A DNA stretch of 6,613 bases from Spirochaetota bacterium (GTDB lineage Bacteria; Spirochaetota; Leptospiria; Turneriellales; Turneriellaceae). Position numbers and translations under genes: made by a program. Within the stretch, counting starts at the first letter, position 1. Each line of letters starts with the position of its first letter. Under the pieces are notes generated by a model. That model was given only the letters and a program-made list of their open reading frames with translations, ran no database searches and was not told where the DNA came from. Shown one piece after another: positions 1-6,613 of this stretch. Location: NCBI GenBank assembly GCA_029561505.1, contig JAKQXK010000497.1, positions 1-6,613 on the forward strand, given 5' to 3'.

Positions 1-2
1 CA

Positions 3-377
3 GTTGACTCGCTCGAAGAAGGCTTCATCGGTGACGACAAACTGATCGTTAAAGGCGACGGCATTTCACCAACAGGCCTCAAGAGCTCACTGCAGAAAGA
101 AGCAGCAGCAAAAGAAGCTGCGCGTATCGACGGTCAGCGTAAAGTGATCGAAATCTGCCGCGGCGCGAACATTCAGGCTGCAGCAACTGTTGACAACTTT
201 GCACTCGCAGGTTCAGCTGTGGGCAAAGACCTCGCAGGCCGCATGAAAGGTGCTAAAGTGAAAAAAGCCAACTGCAAACCAGAAGGCGACATCGTGGGCT
301 GCAAAGTTCTGATGGAAATTCAGAAAAAAGGCATCAAAAAAGATTGCGAACTCGCAATGGCTGAATTGGCTAAATAA
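3..377 (+). CDS. LPP20-like envelope (lipo)protein, C-terminal part; 5' end outside window
   Basis: The frame is open from base 3 to a TAA stop and gives 124 residues; the true start and any signal peptide or lipobox lie upstream of the window. A GTG at 144 is in frame but is probably not the start, because convincing protein sequence precedes it. The visible part runs from a Gly-rich strand (LIVKGDG, residues 14-20) into an Ala/Lys/Arg-rich helix (about 29-50, with AARIDGQRKVIEIC at 39-52), then a short Gly/Ala segment and a closing strand (VGCKVLMEI, 98-106). This helix followed by a late strand resembles the LPP20 / FlgP-type fold found in envelope lipoproteins; the assignment rests on pattern alone. 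Four cysteines (52, 91, 100, 115) could form disulfides if it is exported. Codons are strongly biased (mostly AAA, GAA, GCA, GGC, CTC), unlike the downstream genes, suggesting high expression. No specific function can be given. Confidence 0.6.
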   Translation, partial: VDSLEEGFIGDDKLIVKGDGISPTGLKSSLQKEAAAKEAARIDGQRKVIEICRGANIQAAATVDNFALAGSAVGKDLAGRMKGAKVKKANCKPEGDIVGCKVLMEIQKKGIKKDCELAMAELAK

Positions 378-396
378 GTTTAGGCAAATAAGCAGT

Positions 397-424
397 AAAA
401 AAGGCGGCGTCAGCCGCCTTTTTT
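397..424. terminator. Bidirectional rho-independent terminator
   Basis: A perfect inverted repeat: six A (397-402), GGCGGC (403-408), loop GTCA (409-412), GCCGCC (413-418), six T (419-424). The G+C-only core is six base pairs and the A/T flanks extend it to twelve. Read on either strand, the GC stem is followed by six U, so it can serve both the plus-strand LPP20-like gene, which ends 19 bases before it, and the minus-strand argS, whose stop codon is only two bases away. Confidence 0.93.
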
Positions 425-426
425 AT

Positions 427-2166
427 TTAATCTGCATCTTCGCGGTGCATTTCACGCACTGCAGTAATGCCGATAAGCGCGAGTCCGGTTTCAATGACCT
501 GCGTCGTCAGATTACAGAGCGAAAGTAACAACGCTGCCTCGCCGGCATTTGCGGCCAGCAGATCTTTGATGCGATTGTTCTTTGCGTGGTAGAATGATGT
601 GAAGAGGGTCGCCGTCTGGTAGAGGTATTCGGGTAACCGTTGGATTTCGTAATTGCGCGCGATATCTTGCACGAGTTCGGGAAAACGCAGCAGCCAGAAG
701 AGTAACGCCTCGCGTTCAGCCTGCCCGGCAGCACTCACGGCCAAGTGCTCGATATTGATATGTCCCGGCGGTTCGCCGCATTCCCGAAAGATCGAGTGGA
801 TGCGCGCGTTCGCATACTGCACGTAATAAACCGGATTTTTCTTTGACTGGTCGAGCGCGAGCGTGAGATCAAAATCGAGGTGCGTGTTAAGGCCGCGTGT
901 CACAAAAAAATAACGGCAAACGTCAACAGGGATTTTTTGTATCAGATCACGCATCGTCTGAAATTTGCCGAGCCTCTTTGACATGACGACGGGCTCGCCG
1001 TTTTCAAGCAGGTTCACCTGCTGCGAAATAATCACCTTGAACTGCTGACCCGGCGTTTCGCCAAAACCCAACGCCTTGAGAGCACCCGAAAGCCGGGCGA
1101 TATAACCATGGTGGTCGGGCCCCCAGATATCGATAATCGAGTTAAAGCCACGCGCAACCTTGTCAGCGTGGTATGCGATGTCGGCGAGCAGATAGGTCGG
1201 CCTGCCGTCTGACCGTACAATTACGCGGTCTTTGTCGTCGCCATATTCTTTGCTTAAGAAAACTTTGGCGCCGTCGCTAACGGCAACTTTGCCTTTTTTT
1301 TCGAGCGCGTCGCCGGCGGCGAGTACAGCCCCGCTCGCATGCAGACTCGCCTCTGAAAAAAAGCGGTCAAACTCGGTGCGAAACGACTTCAGATCTTTTT
1401 GCTGCTCGCCCAGAATGGCGCTGACACCCAGTGGCGCAAAGACCCTCGAAGCCTGTGCCAGCCATTCGGCTTCATTCAGCGAGGCAATTTTGTCGGCAGA
1501 GAGCAGCAGCGCGTTATCAACCTGACCCGCGTCGAGCATGGCGTCGAGGTATTCGATAACATATTCGCCCTGATAACAGTCTTCAGGCAGCGTCACCGCC
1601 TTGAATTTCTGCAGATAACGGTAAGCGAACGAGAGACCGAGCTTTTCTACCTGATTACCATAATCGTTCACGTAATATTCGCGCGTTACCTTATGCCCCG
1701 CAGCTTTCATGATGCGCGTCAGGCTGTCGCCGACCGAAGCCGCGCGCGCTGACACGATGTTCATGGGCCCGGTAGGGTTTGCCGAAACATACTCAAAGAT
1801 GACTTTGTCAGAATGTATTTCAGATTCGTTCGAGACAAGCCAGGCGTTCAGGTCAGCGAACGCGGCGACCTTGCCGATCGCAGTCTGGTTTAAAGTGAAA
1901 TTAATGAAGCCGGCGCCGGCGAGTTCAATTTTTGAAAAGGCGCGGCCATCGATCGCTGCGATCAGTTTTTCAGCTATCGCCCGCGGGTTTTGTCGAAACG
2001 CTTTTGCGAGCTCCATCGCTGCGGGTGTCGCGTAGTGCCCGAACTTCAGGTCGGGGGTATAATCGATACGCGGCGCAAAACCATCGGGCAGCACGAGCCC
2101 AGTTTCTTTTGCGACGCTTTCAGCCACAGCCGCAACGATCTGCCTGAGAAAGAACCGCAGCGTCAT
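427..2166 (-). CDS. argS: Arginyl-tRNA synthetase with a degenerate HIGH motif
   Basis: Class I aminoacyl-tRNA synthetase, 579 residues (a usual length for ArgRS), charging tRNA-Arg with arginine in the cytoplasm. Domains in order: N-terminal Add-1 domain that contacts the tRNA D-loop (about 1-100); Rossmann catalytic core (about 118-440); DALR anticodon-binding helical domain (about 445-579), ending in the typical GLALIGI...REM. Family signatures are clear: FEYVSANPTGP (124-134), REYYVNDYGNQ (162-172), GRPTYLLADIAYH (321-333), WGPDHHGY (348-355) and the KMSKS counterpart MSKR (395-398). The odd feature is the HIGH site: where most ArgRS have HVGH this protein has NIVS (136-139), losing both histidines. 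The start ATG overlaps the TGA of the upstream hydrolase gene (ATGA) and has no clear Shine-Dalgarno sequence, so translational coupling is likely. The gene ends at a bidirectional terminator. The identity is secure; only the consequence of the altered motif is open. Confidence 0.97.
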   Translation of the reverse strand: MTLRFFLRQIVAAVAESVAKETGLVLPDGFAPRIDYTPDLKFGHYATPAAMELAKAFRQNPRAIAEKLIAAIDGRAFSKIELAGAGFINFTLNQTAIGKVAAFADLNAWLVSNESEIHSDKVIFEYVSANPTGPMNIVSARAASVGDSLTRIMKAAGHKVTREYYVNDYGNQVEKLGLSFAYRYLQKFKAVTLPEDCYQGEYVIEYLDAMLDAGQVDNALLLSADKIASLNEAEWLAQASRVFAPLGVSAILGEQQKDLKSFRTEFDRFFSEASLHASGAVLAAGDALEKKGKVAVSDGAKVFLSKEYGDDKDRVIVRSDGRPTYLLADIAYHADKVARGFNSIIDIWGPDHHGYIARLSGALKALGFGETPGQQFKVIISQQVNLLENGEPVVMSKRLGKFQTMRDLIQKIPVDVCRYFFVTRGLNTHLDFDLTLALDQSKKNPVYYVQYANARIHSIFRECGEPPGHINIEHLAVSAAGQAEREALLFWLLRFPELVQDIARNYEIQRLPEYLYQTATLFTSFYHAKNNRIKDLLAANAGEAALLLSLCNLTTQVIETGLALIGITAVREMHREDAD

Positions 2167-3020
2167 TTGAAATGGTGCTCGTAACCTTCAGGAATCATCA
2201 TCGAATCGGGAAAAAGCTTCTGCGCATCAGATTCCATTTGCAGCAGGGTGTTGTCGCTGTGCAGCGGGTCGTGGTGGATCATGTGCAGGTTCTTAACACC
2301 ACCGCGCTTGCAGATTTCTATGGCGCTCTCATACGTTGAATGGCCCCAGCCGATTTTACCGGCATTATACTCTGCCATAGTGTATTGGCAGTCATATGCC
2401 AAAACGTCGGCGCCCTGAGCGAACTCGGCAAGGCGCTTCAGCATGTCGTCATTGTGCTCGACGTCGGTTGAAAACACAAAAGATTTGCCATCGACGTCAA
2501 ACCGAAACGCGAGCGTCGAATTGGGGTGATGCAAAGCAAAACACGAAATCTCGATCTCGTCAATACGAAACCGTGATTGGGCATTGATCGCGTGGTATGC
2601 CTTGTTCGAAGACATATATTTAGTACCCACCGGAAAATAAATGAAATGCTGTTGCATGTGCAGCACACGCTCGATATCCCACTCTTCATCGCGCCCATCG
2701 AGGCCAGGAACAGTCTTGGTTTCGCCATAAACATCAAGCTTCACGTTCGGCAAGAATGCCGGCACAAAAAACGGAAACCCCTGGATATGGTCCCAATGGG
2801 TATGGGTAAAGAGCAGGTGCAGGCCCCCGCCCGTTTTGGGCAGATCGGTCTTCATCAGATCGAGACCCAGAATGCGAATACCGGTACCGGCATCGATGAC
2901 GATGCGCGTGCCCTTATGCTCGACAAGGCAGCAGGTGGTGTTGCCGCCAAATTTATCAAATTGTGCCCCACTGACGGGCAACGAACCCCGCACTCCGTAA
3001 TATTTTATTTTCAATGACAC
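2163..3020 (-). CDS. MBL-fold metallohydrolase (COG1235/PhnP-like phosphodiesterase group)
   Basis: 285 residues forming a complete metallo-beta-lactamase fold. Visible landmarks: YYGVRGSLPVSG (7-18) and FGGNTTC (24-30), typical of a family of soluble MBL hydrolases; DAGTGIR (43-49); the metal motif HTHWDH (H73, H75, D77, H78); a third-motif histidine at 164 or 165; bridging aspartate D186 in STDVEH; GWGHSTYE (224-231) with H227; and IHHDP (248-252) with H249/H250. All residues expected to bind two metal ions, probably zinc, are present, so it should be an active enzyme. Relatives include cyclic-nucleotide and phosphoribosyl cyclic phosphodiesterases and tRNase Z, but the substrate cannot be read from the sequence. 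No signal peptide or membrane segment is seen, so it is probably cytoplasmic. The start is GTG, with a weak TTGGAA ribosome-binding sequence shortly upstream. It is the first gene of a unit with argS (ATGA overlap). Confidence 0.88.
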   Translation of the reverse strand: MSLKIKYYGVRGSLPVSGAQFDKFGGNTTCCLVEHKGTRIVIDAGTGIRILGLDLMKTDLPKTGGGLHLLFTHTHWDHIQGFPFFVPAFLPNVKLDVYGETKTVPGLDGRDEEWDIERVLHMQQHFIYFPVGTKYMSSNKAYHAINAQSRFRIDEIEISCFALHHPNSTLAFRFDVDGKSFVFSTDVEHNDDMLKRLAEFAQGADVLAYDCQYTMAEYNAGKIGWGHSTYESAIEICKRGGVKNLHMIHHDPLHSDNTLLQMESDAQKLFPDSMMIPEGYEHHFK

Positions 3021-3041
3021 GCTTATTCCAATATCGTTCTG
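3021..3041. promoter_or_regulatory. Divergent start region between the MBL hydrolase and aat
   Basis: Only 21 bases separate the GTG of the minus-strand hydrolase gene from the first possible ATG of aat, too short for two full promoters. Control elements must reach into one or both reading frames. On the plus strand the A/T-rich stretch around 2998-3010 (TAATAT at 2998-3003) could be a -10 element for aat, but I see no well-spaced -35. No convincing promoter was found for the minus strand either. This is a location inference rather than a recognised motif. Confidence 0.3.
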
Positions 3042-3776
3042 ATGAGGGGGGTAACTGAAACAACGCCAGTGCCGAAAAGTGAGATGCCGCCGAAACTAAA
3101 TTTGCCAACCCCCGAAACCAGCGCTGTCACGAGGCATCGCCAGAGCCTGCCCGTCTTTACGACTCGCTATGCTTTCCCTTCAACCCAGCTGCTCGGTGAT
3201 TCGATGTACCTCGGCGCGGGCGCCGACCTCGAAGCAGACACCCTGCTCTACGCTTATTCTCATGGTTTTTTCCCCTGGTATGAAAAGGCGCCAATTCTGT
3301 GGTGTTCGCCACCTCTGCGCACCGTTTTACGCGCTGGTGAGCTGCACATGAGCCGCAGCCTCAAGAAAGTACTGAGGCGCACCGGCTTTGAAATCCGCAG
3401 AAACTCGGCTTTTGCAGAAGTGATTCGCCTGTGCGCGAGCGTGCGAGAAGAAACGTGGATTACAGACGAAATGCAGTCGGCCTATAACGAACTCTTCAGG
3501 CTCGGCTGGGCGCACTCATGGGAGGCCTTCGCCGGGGGCCGTCTTGTCGGTGGCATTTACGGGGTTGTTCTGGGCCGTGCGGCATTTCTTGAATCGACTT
3601 TTCATCTGCAAGACAATGCTGGCAAGGTTGCACTTGTGGCAATGTACGATGAACTCGCGGGCGAAGGGGTGAAACTGTTCGATTTTCAGGTGCCCTCTGA
3701 GATTGCTGATTCATTCGGGGCCTACGAGGTACCGCGCGCCGAGTTTGAAGCGATGTTGCACGAAGCGCTCAAGTAA
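3042..3776 (+). CDS. aat: Leucyl/phenylalanyl-tRNA--protein transferase
   Basis: Transfers Leu or Phe from aminoacyl-tRNA to the N-terminus of proteins starting with Arg or Lys, making them bacterial N-degron substrates for ClpS/ClpAP; cytoplasmic. The 244-residue product matches E. coli Aat across the core: YSHGFFPWYEKAPILWCSP (72-90), HMSRSLKK (102-109), ETWITDEM (137-144), GWAHSWE (155-161), LVGGIYGV (168-175), LESTF (183-187), DNAGKVAL (191-198) and FDFQVPSE (213-220). The catalytic-site residues of E. coli (E156, D186, Q188) appear to correspond to E184, D214 and Q216. Compared with E. coli it has about 30 extra, Pro/Thr-rich N-terminal residues and lacks the C-terminal tail. The start is uncertain: ATG at 3042 has no good Shine-Dalgarno sequence; in-frame GTG at 3069 and ATG at 3084 would remove most of the extension. 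recC follows three bases after the stop, so the two are probably cotranscribed. Confidence 0.93.
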   Translation: MRGVTETTPVPKSEMPPKLNLPTPETSAVTRHRQSLPVFTTRYAFPSTQLLGDSMYLGAGADLEADTLLYAYSHGFFPWYEKAPILWCSPPLRTVLRAGELHMSRSLKKVLRRTGFEIRRNSAFAEVIRLCASVREETWITDEMQSAYNELFRLGWAHSWEAFAGGRLVGGIYGVVLGRAAFLESTFHLQDNAGKVALVAMYDELAGEGVKLFDFQVPSEIADSFGAYEVPRAEFEAMLHEALK

Positions 3777-3779
3777 ACC

Positions 3780-6613
3780 GTGAATATCGACTACATTCAC
3801 GCACATTCGCTCGGCGCGCTCTATTTGCCCCTGTCACGGCAGTTACACACAGAGCGCCTGAAACTTTTGCCGCAGACGCCACAGACAATCGTTGTGGGCA
3901 ATCTCGATACCGAAGGTTACCTGCAGCGCCGGCTGGTCGAAGAAGACGGCGTGCTGATGGGGGTTAATTTTCCGTTCTTAGAAAGCGCAATTGAGAGTTT
4001 TTCGGCGCGCATCAGGCAGCAGGCTGCGCCAAAGGTAAATGAGAGCTGGTTCACGCCACCCGCGAAAAGCGCGACGGAAAACCGCAGTCTCACTATTTTC
4101 GATCTGGAAATGGTGATGCTCGGAATCTTGCAGAATCCCGCGCATGAGCGGCTGCTCGAATCTCTGGGCTACCGACGCGAGCAACTGACACCTGTGCGCA
4201 TGATAGCGCTTTCGCAGAAGCTTGCGGGCGAATGGTATGATTATCTGCTGCATGTTCCCGATCGCTTGGCACATTTGCCAGCGCACAGCCCGGCGGCATC
4301 TTTATGGAATCTCTTGCAAAAAACGCTGCTCGGTGCTGGTTACACTTCATTACTGCCAGGTCGGCCGATCGTGACAGGGAAACCCCAGCAGACCCTGGGT
4401 CAGCAATCGGGGCTGATACTTTTCGGCATGCCGTTGCTATCGGCCTACCACCTGCGCGTGATTGCTGAAATTGCGCGTGTCGCGCCTGTGACGCTCTACG
4501 CAACAGATTTTTCTGATCTGGCTGATGCGCATGATAGTCTGTTGCAGGCGATCGGCCGAAGGTACCGGCGGTACCGCGCGGCTTTCGAAGTCGCGGCAAA
4601 GGGCGCAGGCGTAAACGTCGCGTTTACTGCCACAGCCGAAAGAGAACCATTAACGAAGACCGTGCAGATTGCAGCTTTACCAGGCCTGTGGCGCGCCTCT
4701 GAAATCATTGGCGATATCTGCCATGCGACACTGATCGCAGCGAATCTTCGCCAGACAGACATTTCGGTAGCGCTGCACAACCCTGACGCACAGTTTGCCG
4801 CATTTGAGAAGTCGTTGGCTATGCGAACGCTAACGGCCACCTGTCGGTCAGTTGCGGCTGAGGCGCCCGATAGCCTGATCGAGCTTTGGCAGATTATCGC
4901 AACGGCAATCGGCTCGGGAATTGATCGGGAAACCCTTCTACGATTCTGGCAAAACCCGGTGTTTAAAGAGGTCTTTCAGGTAAGCGACGAAGAAATCAGC
5001 GACTACAAACTCGCGCTCGAGCGCGCGCAGGGTTTTCGATCAGATTACCAGGGCGACTTTGGTGCCTACTCGCTTGAAAGCGCAACAAATCGCTTTGCGC
5101 ACTCAACTTTTTTTGAAACGCATCATAGTTCAAGGCAGCCGCTTCGGTTATTCGATTCGCCTGAACGAACGGAGCATCTTCTCAAAGGTTTGCACTGGCT
5201 GAAAACAACCTGTGAAAACCTCGGCAGACTTAACGGGCCTCAATTATTCGAAGCGATGCGCCAGGCACTTCTTTCTCAAGGCTTCGACAGGTTCGCGGCG
5301 AGCGAGGCATTTCTTGAGATGCTAAGCCGAATCGAAGAGGTTGACGGATCAGAATTTTTTACCTTATCGCAAATTGTCGCGGCGATCGAGCGGCACGCAG
5401 CCGGCAACGACCTGCGGTTTAGCCAACGCGCCGACGGTATCGCCTTTACTCCACCCGGTGCAACGGCTTATACGCGCCGCATGCAGGTCATATTCGATCT
5501 GAACGACAAGGTGACGGCGCGCGATGACGAAGTGGATTTCATGATACCTGAATTTCGCGACGCACCTACCCGGCTCAGCCCCGACGACCAGCTAACCATC
5601 GCACTTGTTCACGCCATTTTCGGCGGCAGCGATAGCGTCGTTCTCGCCTACAGCAACATTGACGCGAAAACCGGTGCGGAGTTCTATCCGTCGCAGGTTC
5701 TGGCACGCTTTGAAAAATCTCTGCACTCACTTAAGGTTGCCGTGACGCGTCCGGGGCCATTCACCGCCACGGTGCTCGATGCACAATCGACAGACTTTCC
5801 ACCAGCGGCCGATGACGACATCAAGACGATACAGACGCTAGAAAGGCAGCGCAGCCAGGCCAGGCGCAAGTTGACTGACTTACTGCTACCTGAAGAATTT
5901 GCGACAGGTGCGCCAGCTGCATACCAGCTGCGTGAATTGCATACGTTTCTGATGAATCCGGTATTGCATATTTTGTCTCAGCGCGTGACGCTGCCCGAAG
6001 AACCGGCCGAATTCGGTTTCACCGAACCCCTGTTAGCCGTGGGAAAAAGCGCGCGCACAAGATTCTGCGAAGAATACGTAGAAGAGACACTTGCACTTGG
6101 CAAAAGATTGCAATCACCCGTTGAATTTGTTGCACGCAAACAGAAAATGGGTGAATTGCCGGCCGGTGGCTTTGATCAGGCGCTGCGGTTACTTGAAAAA
6201 AATGAAAATGCCCGACGCCTCATGGATTTCGCTGAAACGATGCCAACCCGCTACCGCCGCGTCGAGATAATATTCGCCGACAAAATTTCAAATACGTTCA
6301 CAAAACGAGACAGCGGCCACGTCGACCGGTATTATGTACCTGCACCCGAAATAGCCGGCGTCACGATTACCGGCCAGATTGAGAACCTGTGGTTAGACAC
6401 CTCGACCGGCCTCATGACACGAATCGCATCGGGAATATATAAAAGGCGCATACCCCAGATACTCGAGCTGCACCTCGCCCTCTGTCTGCTGAAAGTGACC
6501 AACGCGGGTTCGCCGCCGGTGCACCGGCTCGCTTACACAGAGTTTGCGATTGATTCACCAAAAAAGACTCCAGATCGTCTCGAATTTGAGATGAAAGAAA
6601 TCTGCGATGTTGA
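3780..6613 (+). CDS. recC: Exodeoxyribonuclease V gamma subunit RecC, 3' end outside window
   Basis: An open frame of 944 codons runs from GTG at 3780 to the right edge without a stop; E. coli RecC is 1122 residues, so roughly the last 100-200 residues should be missing. RecC is the non-catalytic scaffold of RecBCD that splits the duplex and reads Chi during double-strand-break repair. Matches to E. coli RecC occur in order: IVVGNLDTEGYLQ (37-49) with MILVQSTGMAQWLQ; NFPF (63-66) with DFPL; ALSQKLAGEWYDYLLHVPD (143-161) with QLSSKAADLFDQYLVYRPD; LILFGMP (212-218) with VFICGIS; the QIAALPGLWRASEI region (from 296); DDQ...ALVHAIF (602-612); FLMNPV (723-728) with FWAHPV; LPAGGFD with LPYGAFG; ITG (863-865) with ITGWLP. 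There is no Walker A or iron-sulfur cysteine set, which argues against AddB/RexB. GTG is the only sensible start because an in-frame stop (that of aat) lies one codon upstream; no clear Shine-Dalgarno sequence is seen, suggesting coupling to aat. The E. coli Chi-pocket residues are not conserved. Confidence 0.9.
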   Translation, partial: MNIDYIHAHSLGALYLPLSRQLHTERLKLLPQTPQTIVVGNLDTEGYLQRRLVEEDGVLMGVNFPFLESAIESFSARIRQQAAPKVNESWFTPPAKSATENRSLTIFDLEMVMLGILQNPAHERLLESLGYRREQLTPVRMIALSQKLAGEWYDYLLHVPDRLAHLPAHSPAASLWNLLQKTLLGAGYTSLLPGRPIVTGKPQQTLGQQSGLILFGMPLLSAYHLRVIAEIARVAPVTLYATDFSDLADAHDSLLQAIGRRYRRYRAAFEVAAKGAGVNVAFTATAEREPLTKTVQIAALPGLWRASEIIGDICHATLIAANLRQTDISVALHNPDAQFAAFEKSLAMRTLTATCRSVAAEAPDSLIELWQIIATAIGSGIDRETLLRFWQNPVFKEVFQVSDEEISDYKLALERAQGFRSDYQGDFGAYSLESATNRFAHSTFFETHHSSRQPLRLFDSPERTEHLLKGLHWLKTTCENLGRLNGPQLFEAMRQALLSQGFDRFAASEAFLEMLSRIEEVDGSEFFTLSQIVAAIERHAAGNDLRFSQRADGIAFTPPGATAYTRRMQVIFDLNDKVTARDDEVDFMIPEFRDAPTRLSPDDQLTIALVHAIFGGSDSVVLAYSNIDAKTGAEFYPSQVLARFEKSLHSLKVAVTRPGPFTATVLDAQSTDFPPAADDDIKTIQTLERQRSQARRKLTDLLLPEEFATGAPAAYQLRELHTFLMNPVLHILSQRVTLPEEPAEFGFTEPLLAVGKSARTRFCEEYVEETLALGKRLQSPVEFVARKQKMGELPAGGFDQALRLLEKNENARRLMDFAETMPTRYRRVEIIFADKISNTFTKRDSGHVDRYYVPAPEIAGVTITGQIENLWLDTSTGLMTRIASGIYKRRIPQILELHLALCLLKVTNAGSPPVHRLAYTEFAIDSPKKTPDRLEFEMKEICDV

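Noticed and set aside
1232..2184. Several plus-strand open frames of 64-117 codons opposite argS
   Set aside because: They overlap one another and lie antisense to clear ArgRS motifs; none shows a recognisable domain.
2577..3017. 146-codon plus-strand open frame opposite the MBL hydrolase gene
   Set aside because: It is the antisense of a gene with full catalytic motifs; its product shows no recognisable domain or plausible ribosome-binding site.
4356..4400. Possible P-loop (VTGKPQQT) in RecC, which would suggest AddB instead
   Set aside because: It does not fit GxxxxGK[ST], lies about 190 residues from the N-terminus just before the LILFGMP block, and AddB's cysteine cluster is not seen; the ordered matches favour RecC.
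4561..4575. Two GGTACC palindromes three bases apart
   Set aside because: They arise from codons for a short Arg/Tyr run (RRYRRYR) in RecC; nothing suggests a binding site.
4608..4631. Inverted repeat GTAAACG-TCG-CGTTTAC, extendable by GGC/GCC with one bulge
   Set aside because: It sits inside the recC frame, has no following U run and is not repeated in the window; probably chance.
4093..4840. Overlapping minus-strand open frames (168 and 114 codons) opposite recC
   Set aside because: They mirror the recC reading frame, which aligns with E. coli RecC throughout; the products are Arg/Ala-rich and unlike any family, as expected of shadow frames in G+C-rich DNA.

Overview
The window looks like ordinary chromosomal DNA from a free-living bacterium with a little over half G+C by eye. 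It is gene-dense: five protein genes with almost no intergenic space and no RNA genes, mobile elements, CRISPR arrays or large repeats. The mix of an LPP20-like envelope protein, an unusual arginyl-tRNA synthetase, Aat and a RecBCD-type RecC would fit a spirochaete of the Leptospirales (a Turneriella-like genome). That assignment is an inference from resemblance, not a database result.

Layout: (1) bases 3-377, plus strand, the C-terminal part of a small, probably secreted or lipid-anchored LPP20-like protein whose start lies outside the window. (2) bases 397-424, a symmetric hairpin with A6 and T6 flanks that can end transcription from both sides. (3) bases 427-3020, minus strand, a two-gene unit: an MBL-fold metallohydrolase followed by argS, overlapping by four bases (ATGA). 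(4) a 21-base divergent gap at 3021-3041. (5) bases 3042-6613, plus strand, aat (leucyl/phenylalanyl-tRNA-protein transferase) followed after three bases by recC (exodeoxyribonuclease V gamma subunit), which is open at the right edge.

How they relate: ArgS and Aat both handle aminoacyl-tRNA. ArgS makes Arg-tRNA; Aat moves Leu or Phe from tRNA onto proteins that begin with Arg or Lys, marking them for ClpS/ClpAP. They are in different transcription units, so the proximity may be incidental. RecC would work with RecB and RecD in double-strand-break repair; those genes are not in the window.

The most noteworthy points are inside known families. The ArgRS lacks both histidines of its HIGH signature (it reads NIVS) while the rest of the active site is intact. 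The RecC aligns well overall with E. coli RecC but has replaced the residues I recall as forming the E. coli Chi-recognition pocket. I found no evidence of a wholly new system.
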